Positions 1 through 4,727 of a DNA stretch of 6,958 nt are shown piece by piece. Within the stretch, counting starts at the first letter, position 1; every line of letters starts with the position of its first letter. The stretch covers positions 1-6,958 of the forward strand of contig JASHWD010000091.1 of NCBI GenBank assembly GCA_030044235.1. Reading direction: 5' to 3'. Below the pieces are notes generated by a model. It ran no database searches and was not told the DNA's origin. It was given only the letters and a program-made list of their open reading frames with translations. A program made the translations under genes and the position numbers. This stretch comes from Candidatus Parvarchaeota archaeon. Lineage in GTDB: Archaea; Nanobdellota; Nanobdellia; Parvarchaeales; Parvarchaeaceae.

Positions 1-7
1 TCAAATT

Positions 8-961
8 TTATTTTGAAGCGTTTATTTTGTTTTTAATCTTCACCAAACTGTCTTTCAAATGTTGAAGTGTGTGTTCTTTAGAATGTACACTGTCGTCAAA
101 AAGCGAATCGTCTCCTTGAAGCATACGCTGTCTTTGATTGAGTATATTCTTTTCCCAGGCAGAAATTGTATTTTCATATGCTCTTTCTGCGTCCTTATAA
201 CGACCCATTTCGTTCAAGACGTCTGCTTTCATCAATAATGGAACGAGAAATTCTGGTTCAGCTTTTATAACTTTATCTATCAAAGACAGCGCTGCATCAT
301 ATTTCTTAAGTCCGACAAGCGCAAATGCTTTGCAATAGTTTGCTAATGGGTCATTTGGAAGCATTTGAATTCCCTTGTCAGCCATATCCACTGCTAAAGT
401 ATACTTTTCATTATTCGGAAGAGCATTTGAATTGTTAAGATTGGCAGCGCAGTTAGAATAGTTGTACGCCAAAAGTGTTGATAAACCGCCGGTGACTTTT
501 GGTCGCAACATAGTCGTCGAGTTTATTATATAGTTCTTCTTATCTCCCTTATAACTTATCCACATGTGTGAATAACTGGTGTTTATACTTACCTTACTTA
601 GCGCCCCCGATCTTCCTAGTCTAGCCAGAGCTAGAACTAATGTGTCCGCGAACGCAACGCAATCAACTGCGCCTTCCGATGGAAAATCCATGATAAATAA
701 AGCCTCATACTTATGTTTAAGTTTGGCGCCGGCCCTGTAAGTCTCCAGCAATTTATATCCTAATGTGAATACAAGGTCATCATCGCAGTATTTCCTTTCC
801 TCGTCGTTTAGCAAGCCACCAATAAGTTTATCTAATCTGCTTGTTGCGGCGCCTTTCCTTTCATCAAGGCCTTCTTTACGGCTTCCCGTTTTTCTTGTCC
901 AAGGGCTATAGCTGCTTCTTGCGATATCATCCAAAAGCTTATCGTAGCTAAGGGTTTCCAT
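8..961 (-). CDS. Transglutaminase-like domain protein with C-terminal TPR repeats
   Basis: The 317-aa product has no signal peptide or membrane segment, so it is probably cytoplasmic. Residues ~85-150 resemble the transglutaminase-like (papain-fold) core: a helix starting at Cys101 (DCVAFADTLVLALARLG), then a strand with His132 (SHMWISY), then a strand ending at Asn147 (YIINST). The family triad is Cys-His-Asp, so the third position is Asn here. Residues ~164-270 form about three TPR units; the clearest are ~203-236 and ~237-270 (ALVGLKKYDAALSLIDK, LNEMGRYKDAERAYE). This order, core then TPRs, recalls bacterial SirB1-type and related transglutaminase/TPR proteins. The tail after 270 is charged and probably helical. 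The ATG at 959-961 is the first in-frame start and lacks a Shine-Dalgarno. It is divergent from the acidic-tail gene, and transcription leaves the window after the stop at 8-10. TPR assignment is firm; catalytic activity is uncertain and substrate unknown. Confidence 0.72.
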   Translation of the reverse strand: METLSYDKLLDDIARSSYSPWTRKTGSRKEGLDERKGAATSRLDKLIGGLLNDEERKYCDDDLVFTLGYKLLETYRAGAKLKHKYEALFIMDFPSEGAVDCVAFADTLVLALARLGRSGALSKVSINTSYSHMWISYKGDKKNYIINSTTMLRPKVTGGLSTLLAYNYSNCAANLNNSNALPNNEKYTLAVDMADKGIQMLPNDPLANYCKAFALVGLKKYDAALSLIDKVIKAEPEFLVPLLMKADVLNEMGRYKDAERAYENTISAWEKNILNQRQRMLQGDDSLFDDSVHSKEHTLQHLKDSLVKIKNKINASK

Positions 962-1046
962 GGTGAATTGTAAAAATATATAGAAGGGTTATCAAATAAA
1001 TAGCTTAAATTTGGCCTTTACAAGCTCTTTTGCTTAAAATTGTCAC

Positions 1047-1054
1047 TTATATAA
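1047..1054 (+). promoter_or_regulatory. Palindromic TATA box in the divergent intergenic region
   Basis: TTATATAA is a perfect palindrome, within CTTATATAAA at 1046-1055. Read rightward, it predicts transcription starting near 1075-1078, a leader of 20-odd nt that contains the GAGGT site before the gene at 1099. Read leftward, the flank is purine-rich (AGGAAGT on the minus strand), a plausible BRE, and could give a ~60-nt leader for the transglutaminase/TPR gene. The rightward assignment is well supported by spacing; leftward use is inference. The rest of 962-1098 holds other AT-rich minus-strand candidates (972-982 and 996-1003) but nothing decisive. Confidence 0.6.
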
Positions 1055-1086
1055 ACTTCCTAGACATTATTTTAATATAGACTTTA

Positions 1087-1091
1087 GAGGT
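1087..1091 (+). promoter_or_regulatory. Shine-Dalgarno site GAGGT
   Basis: GAGGT lies 7 nt before the GTG at 1099-1101 and matches the anti-Shine-Dalgarno sequence at the 3' end of 16S rRNA. It supports GTG as the start and shows that this gene is translated from a leadered mRNA, unlike the probably leaderless minus-strand genes. Confidence 0.65.
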
Positions 1092-1098
1092 AAAAATC

Positions 1099-1758
1099 GT
1101 GAAAACTTTGGATCAAATAATTCAGGATTTTGAACAAAAAGACGTAGAAGGTGATGGCACTAAATTCTCTCCGTCTGGCACGCCAGTTTCTGATTTTGAT
1201 ACTTCTTACATGCCAAAACTGCAAACGGATCCAGCCGCATTTTCACAGAATGAATTCAATGGGACATCTTACGACGTGCAATTCGACGATACATATCAAC
1301 CTGTTGATTTTTCGACTACTTGGATGAGAATGCATAATATGACCAAAAATATTTCAGACCCTTCCACTAAAGATTTCCTTATTGGCTTGTTAGCGAGCGA
1401 TCCAAGGTGGGTATTTTATAACTACAAAAATAACATCCAAAAATTGAACAATAATCTTTATACGGTAAAAATTGACAGCAAACAGGTTCTTGGAGCCACT
1501 ATATCGAGAACCGTAGAATTTTATGTAAATGATAAAGATGTCTTAGAGAAAATAAGAATGGTCCAGTCTACTACACAGTACAACGTCAGTAAGGACTTAT
1601 ATTCGCAGGAAGTCGAATTCGTATATCCATACGATTACGATCAAGACGATGATGATGACACTAACCAAGGCGCTGGCGGGGTAGATGATGACGATGATAA
1701 AGATGTCAATGATAACGATGACACCGGCGTTGATACGTCGCCGCCATTTGGTTTTTAA
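1099..1758 (+). CDS. Hypothetical acidic protein with aspartate-rich C-terminal tail
   Basis: I do not recognise the family of this 219-aa protein. The start is GTG, supported by the GAGGT site upstream. There is no signal peptide and no membrane segment. Residues ~1-70 are polar and rich in Asp, Ser, Thr and Pro, probably largely disordered. Residues ~73-178 are the likely folded part: a helical stretch (~88-100), then alternating polar/hydrophobic segments suggesting several beta-strands (WVFYNYK, LYTVKI, RTVEFYV, KIRMVQS, EVEFVYPY). From 179 to 212 the tail has 17 Asp and no Glu, including two runs of five Asp, and ends in PPFGF. Asp/Asn spacing at 202-212 vaguely resembles calcium-binding loops, which is only a suggestion. 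It is the only plus-strand gene, with its own promoter, RBS and terminator, so it is probably monocistronic. There are no cysteines. Function unknown. Confidence 0.75.
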   Translation: MKTLDQIIQDFEQKDVEGDGTKFSPSGTPVSDFDTSYMPKLQTDPAAFSQNEFNGTSYDVQFDDTYQPVDFSTTWMRMHNMTKNISDPSTKDFLIGLLASDPRWVFYNYKNNIQKLNNNLYTVKIDSKQVLGATISRTVEFYVNDKDVLEKIRMVQSTTQYNVSKDLYSQEVEFVYPYDYDQDDDDDTNQGAGGVDDDDDKDVNDNDDTGVDTSPPFGF

Positions 1759-1765
1759 TCGTATC

Positions 1766-1788
1766 AACTACTAGTTGAGTAGTTTTTT
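1766..1788 (+). terminator. Hairpin plus T-tract terminator
   Basis: A perfect 7-bp inverted repeat (AACTACT 1766-1772, AGTAGTT 1778-1784) with a 5-nt loop runs into six consecutive T (1783-1788). It starts 7 nt after the TAA of the acidic-tail gene, so it most likely ends that transcript. Archaeal termination often needs only the T-tract, so the hairpin may add mRNA 3'-end stability. The opposite strand has no matching T-run beyond the hairpin, so it probably does not act for the convergent MFS gene. Confidence 0.65.
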
Positions 1789-1804
1789 CTAAAATTAGAG
1801 ATTA

Positions 1805-3505
1805 TCACTTAGCTTTTCCATCCTCAAACAAACGCTGTCTCCTCTCACTGCGTCTTGAAAAAGAAACCAATGCGGCTATAACCAATAGAATAGTTGAGAT
1901 GTAAGTTACTGTTCTAAAGCCGCTTATGAAGGAAGATCCAACTAAATTCGCGAAGAAATGGGGCGCGCTTAAAACCGAAGAAACCGTGGCGGTAAGGTTT
2001 GCTGGTATAGATGCGGGCAGATGTTGCGCCAAGTTTGTAAGTGGATTAGACCCTAATAAAGCCGAGAAAATCGCTGTTGAAGGAGCGGGCATTGAAGAGC
2101 TTAATGCCTGACTTATCTGCATTGATTGATTCTGTGAGATGCCCGCAGCAACAAGACTAGATGAAATATATGTACCAGAAGTCATGACAAATGCAACTGC
2201 CATAACCGAAATTATTATAGTGAAAAAAAGAGCCAGGCTTGCTGAACCAGCGGAGTTCATTATCGTCATTCTCATGCCGGCTGCGACGCCACGCCTTTCT
2301 TCAGGTACTGAACTCATTATGTCTGCTGTATTCGGGGCGGAAAATAGACCTATTCCCCCGCCTATCATAAGCATTATCCCGGCGAGGTAGATATACGCAA
2401 AATTATATGGCAGGAAAGACAGCAAAAAGAATCCTAAAGCGGCTATGCTTAGACCTGCAGTCGTAAAGAGTCTACCTCCAAATTTGTCGGATAAGTATCC
2501 ACTCAAAGGGCCGAAAATTATAAAACCCATCATAAATGGTATCATATATACGCCGGCCCAAAATGGCGTAGAAGAATAACTGTATCCATTTATAGGTAGC
2601 CATATTCCCTGGAGAAATATAACCATAGTCAACATAAGACCCGTCCTTGCCAGGCTGGCTAATAGATTCGCTAAATTACCAGACGCAAAATTTCTTATGC
2701 GGAAAAGGGTAAGATCAAACATCGGCTTCTTGATTTTATATTCAGCGTATACAAAAAGCGCAAGAAGTATAAAACCTGTAATTATAGCTATGAGCACGTA
2801 CGGATCAGACCATCCGGTCGCAGAGCTTCCGAACGGCAACAAACCGTAGGTGATACCTATAAGTATCAAAGTAAGACCCACCGCAAATAATACGTTGCCT
2901 ATAAAGTCTATTTTAGAGCGTATTATCTTGCCTATGTCCTCCAAGGCTATATACGACCAGACAGTACCTGCTATGCCGAACGGTATGTTGAAAAGGAATA
3001 CTAAGTGCCAATCATAAGAAGCCATTATTCCCCCTATTATTAGACCTATGAAACTTCCTGCGATTGTAGCTATCTGGTTTATGCCTAGAGATTTACCACG
3101 TTCATTCAGAGGGAAGTAGTCTGTAAGTATAGCTGCCTCGTTTGCAAAAAGAAAACCGCCTCCCACCCCCTGGAAAAGTCTGACTATTATCAACGAGAGC
3201 ACGCCTTCATTGCCACGCATAAAAAGCGACACTAGGTAGAGCAATATCGAAGCTGCAGTAAAGATCGCAAAACCCAACCTGTAAAGCCTTACCCTACCAA
3301 ACATGTCGGAAAGTCTGCCGAAAGTGACGAGCAAGACCGCAGTTACAACCGTATAGCCTGTAAGCAACCAGATCAAGTATACTATTCCGCTTGGCTGATT
3401 AGGATTAAAACCAATACCATTAAAAATCGCCGGCAGCGCTATAAGAAGCATCGTGCTATTTATCGATGCCATTAAACCGCCTAGGGTCGTGTTAGCCAAA
3501 GCCAT
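1805..3505 (-). CDS. MFS drug-efflux-type transporter, 14 helices (DHA2-like)
   Basis: This 566-aa membrane protein should exchange a small molecule for protons across the cytoplasmic membrane. About 14 hydrophobic segments can be placed: TM1 ~7-28, TM2 ~42-62, TM3 ~76-96, TM4 ~103-126, TM5 ~143-163, TM6 ~167-187, TM7-8 ~200-255, TM9-12 ~285-391, TM13 ~415-441 and TM14 ~528-549. MFS motif A is GRLSDMFGR (63-71). The TM4 motif-B region is RLFQGVGGG with Arg109. A motif-C-like GSFIGLIIGG (150-159) lacks the usual proline. WHLVFLFNIPFG (166-177) is typical of DHA2 carriers, and a second motif-A-like GYLSDKFGGR lies at 336-345. The 85-residue segment 442-527 is an extracytoplasmic loop. TM1 has Asn16 where many DHA2 pumps have Asp. 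The gene starts 23 nt after the isochorismatase-fold gene and is probably co-transcribed with it. The ATG at 3503-3505 is the only usual in-frame start, with only a weak GGAAAG upstream. Substrate unknown. Confidence 0.9.
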   Translation of the reverse strand: MALANTTLGGLMASINSTMLLIALPAIFNGIGFNPNQPSGIVYLIWLLTGYTVVTAVLLVTFGRLSDMFGRVRLYRLGFAIFTAASILLYLVSLFMRGNEGVLSLIIVRLFQGVGGGFLFANEAAILTDYFPLNERGKSLGINQIATIAGSFIGLIIGGIMASYDWHLVFLFNIPFGIAGTVWSYIALEDIGKIIRSKIDFIGNVLFAVGLTLILIGITYGLLPFGSSATGWSDPYVLIAIITGFILLALFVYAEYKIKKPMFDLTLFRIRNFASGNLANLLASLARTGLMLTMVIFLQGIWLPINGYSYSSTPFWAGVYMIPFMMGFIIFGPLSGYLSDKFGGRLFTTAGLSIAALGFFLLSFLPYNFAYIYLAGIMLMIGGGIGLFSAPNTADIMSSVPEERRGVAAGMRMTIMNSAGSASLALFFTIIISVMAVAFVMTSGTYISSSLVAAGISQNQSMQISQALSSSMPAPSTAIFSALLGSNPLTNLAQHLPASIPANLTATVSSVLSAPHFFANLVGSSFISGFRTVTYISTILLVIAALVSFSRRSERRQRLFEDGKAK

Positions 3506-3528
3506 CCATTTTCTTTCCGTATAGGAGA

Positions 3529-4116
3529 TTAACTAAGATTCTTTATTACTTCATCAGTTGATAGAACATCAAAAAGTTTTGTCATGTTTGTAAGTGCGCG
3601 TAGGTGGGCTTCCTTGTCCATGCTGGAAGAAGAATCCGAAACGACTACTGTATAGAAACCTCGATTCGATGCGTCCCTAGCGGTGGATTCTACGCCTATC
3701 TCCGTAGCTATTCCTGCTATTATTAAAGTCTCTATCCCTGCGTTTTTAGCCATAAGCTCAAAATTTGTACCAACGAATATGCTTGCTGTGTTCTTGTTTA
3801 CCACTATTTCGTTTTCTCTTGGTTTAATCTCAAGATCCCACATCTCCTTAGGAACCTGCGAAAGATCAAATTTCATCTTACTCGAGATATATTTTCTAGA
3901 TGGCGATTCGAAACCTGGCGGCATCGGAGTTATTTTTGTAAAAATAACCGGCATTTTAGCCTCCCTAGCTCTAGATAAAAGCTTGTTTAGATTCAAAAGG
4001 AATTCTTCCTTATTGAAGACCCTATCAACAAGAAATCTCTGGACATCCCAGACTATAAGTGCGGAGTGTTCAGGAGCGATTATCTCTTTGATATACTTAT
4101 ACACCGGCCTCTCCAT
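3529..4116 (-). CDS. Isochorismatase-fold hydrolase lacking the catalytic cysteine
   Basis: The 195-aa protein is full length for the isochorismatase-like hydrolase fold. The visible motifs are ALIVWDVQ with Asp24, the strand-loop VVNKNTASIFVGTNFE with Lys108, and GIATEIGVESTARDA (135-149). In nicotinamidases and N-carbamoylsarcosine amidases, the position of Gly141 is the nucleophilic Cys. The codon at 3694-3696 reads GGC, and the protein has no cysteine at all. True isochorismatases such as EntB and PhzD also have Gly there and use Asp and Lys to hydrolyse a vinyl ether without a covalent intermediate. An amidase reaction through a Cys thioester is therefore unlikely. A related bacterial subgroup with an ATEIG-type motif exists to my recollection, so this is probably a functional variant and not decay. 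No metal-binding histidine cluster is visible. Translation starts at ATG 4114-4116, probably on a leaderless mRNA, and the MFS gene follows after 23 nt. Substrate unknown. Confidence 0.85.
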   Translation of the reverse strand: MERPVYKYIKEIIAPEHSALIVWDVQRFLVDRVFNKEEFLLNLNKLLSRAREAKMPVIFTKITPMPPGFESPSRKYISSKMKFDLSQVPKEMWDLEIKPRENEIVVNKNTASIFVGTNFELMAKNAGIETLIIAGIATEIGVESTARDASNRGFYTVVVSDSSSSMDKEAHLRALTNMTKLFDVLSTDEVIKNLS

Positions 4117-4138
4117 CTTCTATAAGAAACACAAATTA

Positions 4139-4146
4139 CTTATAAA
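4139..4146 (-). promoter_or_regulatory. TATA box for the isochorismatase-MFS operon (leaderless)
   Basis: On the minus strand this reads TTTATAAG, preceded by the purine-rich CAAAGG, a plausible BRE. Its centre is 26-27 nt before the A of the ATG at 4116, so transcription should begin at or next to the start codon. It lies in the 43-nt gap after the CYTH gene, arguing that hydrolase and transporter have their own transcript. Confidence 0.6.
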
Positions 4147-4159
4147 CCTTTGAACCTTG

Positions 4160-4696
4160 TCAGGTATTTTCGCCGCCATCTGCTTTCATTTTAAACAGCA
4201 AATCGCTGTAAGAAACAGAAACCATATCTATTTTCTTTACTCCAAATAATTTAAGATAGTGCTCGCATTGTCCGAGAAGCTTTTCCCTTGATATGCCGCC
4301 GGTATCAATGGCCTCTATCTCTATGAATTTTCCCAGGCTCTTTACAGAGTCTATGTGAAATTTTATGTTTTCTATAAAATATATTTCCCTCAGTTTATCT
4401 ACAACTATAAGGACTCCCAATGCTTTTGTCAGCATTCCTTTTATCTCACTTTTAGGTTCCACGTTCAGCAGGGTTACCTCTGATTCTTTTGGCCCTTCCT
4501 GGTCTTTTCGATTATAAAATATCAGGTGGTTTTCTATGTTCCCTTCCCTTAACTTAAGCCTTCCCGAGTTTACCTTGAAATAGGTATCAATCTGGTGGTC
4601 CACCCCTTTGAAATCCGCTTTTTTAGACTTTAGAATTTCTCTTATTTTATCCTGATCCGAACACCTTGCTTTTATTTCTACGTTTAGATGTGACAT
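4160..4696 (-). CDS. CYTH domain protein, class IV adenylate cyclase (CyaB)-like
   Basis: The 178-aa protein covers one whole CYTH (triphosphate tunnel) domain. The first strand carries NVEIKAR with Glu7 and Lys9. Then come HQIDTYFKV (34-42), GRLKLRE (45-51; Arg46, Lys48, Arg50), YNRKDQEGPKESE (61-73), a basic Arg103, HIDSVKSLGKFIEIE (114-128; Asp116, Glu126, Glu128) and the C-terminal SYSDLL (162-167). These are the usual charged residues lining the tunnel that bind triphosphate and Mg2+ or Mn2+. Members include CyaB-type adenylate cyclases, thiamine triphosphatases and tripolyphosphatases. The sequence looks closest to the CyaB group, but motif similarity does not choose among activities, and cAMP signalling is poorly supported in archaea; a triphosphate hydrolase is equally plausible. 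It is soluble and cytoplasmic. It sits 31 nt after the surface-protein stop, with its own TATA-like element and no Shine-Dalgarno, so it is probably leaderless. Confidence 0.85.
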   Translation of the reverse strand: MSHLNVEIKARCSDQDKIREILKSKKADFKGVDHQIDTYFKVNSGRLKLREGNIENHLIFYNRKDQEGPKESEVTLLNVEPKSEIKGMLTKALGVLIVVDKLREIYFIENIKFHIDSVKSLGKFIEIEAIDTGGISREKLLGQCEHYLKLFGVKKIDMVSVSYSDLLFKMKADGGENT

Positions 4697-4717
4697 AACA
4701 AAATCTGCATGTCTATC

Positions 4718-4725
4718 AATAAAAG
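4718..4725 (-). promoter_or_regulatory. TATA-like element for the CYTH gene (leaderless)
   Basis: The minus strand reads CTTTTATT, centred about 25 nt before the ATG at 4694-4696, the spacing expected for a leaderless archaeal start. It begins only 3 nt beyond the surface-protein stop codon, so promoter and upstream 3' end are almost superimposed. It is weaker than the box at 4139-4146. Confidence 0.42.
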
Positions 4726-4727
4726 GC

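Noticed and set aside
972..982. TATATATTTTT on the minus strand as the promoter of the transglutaminase/TPR gene
   Set aside because: It is the most TATA-like stretch near that gene, but it lies only about 11-21 nt before the ATG, so transcription would start inside the coding region.
1684..1701. DDDDK motif in the acidic tail as a processing site
   Set aside because: It is just part of an Asp run; enterokinase-type cleavage has no meaning in this context.
1926..2390. Two plus-strand open frames (1926-2111 and 2139-2390) inside the MFS region
   Set aside because: They lie antisense to a full-length transporter with clear MFS motifs, have no promoter or ribosome site, and their translations look like mirrored membrane codons.
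3529..4116. Pseudogene reading of the hydrolase because the catalytic Cys is missing
   Set aside because: The frame is intact and full length, Asp and Lys are retained, and Gly at this site is normal in isochorismatases of the EntB/PhzD type.
3683..4153. A 156-aa plus-strand open frame opposite the hydrolase gene
   Set aside because: It is antisense to the conserved isochorismatase-fold gene and its hydrophobic composition is explained by the complementary strand; no start signal supports it.
4160..4696. Firm annotation as adenylate cyclase
   Set aside because: CYTH motifs are shared by triphosphatases and cyclases, and nothing in the sequence decides between them.
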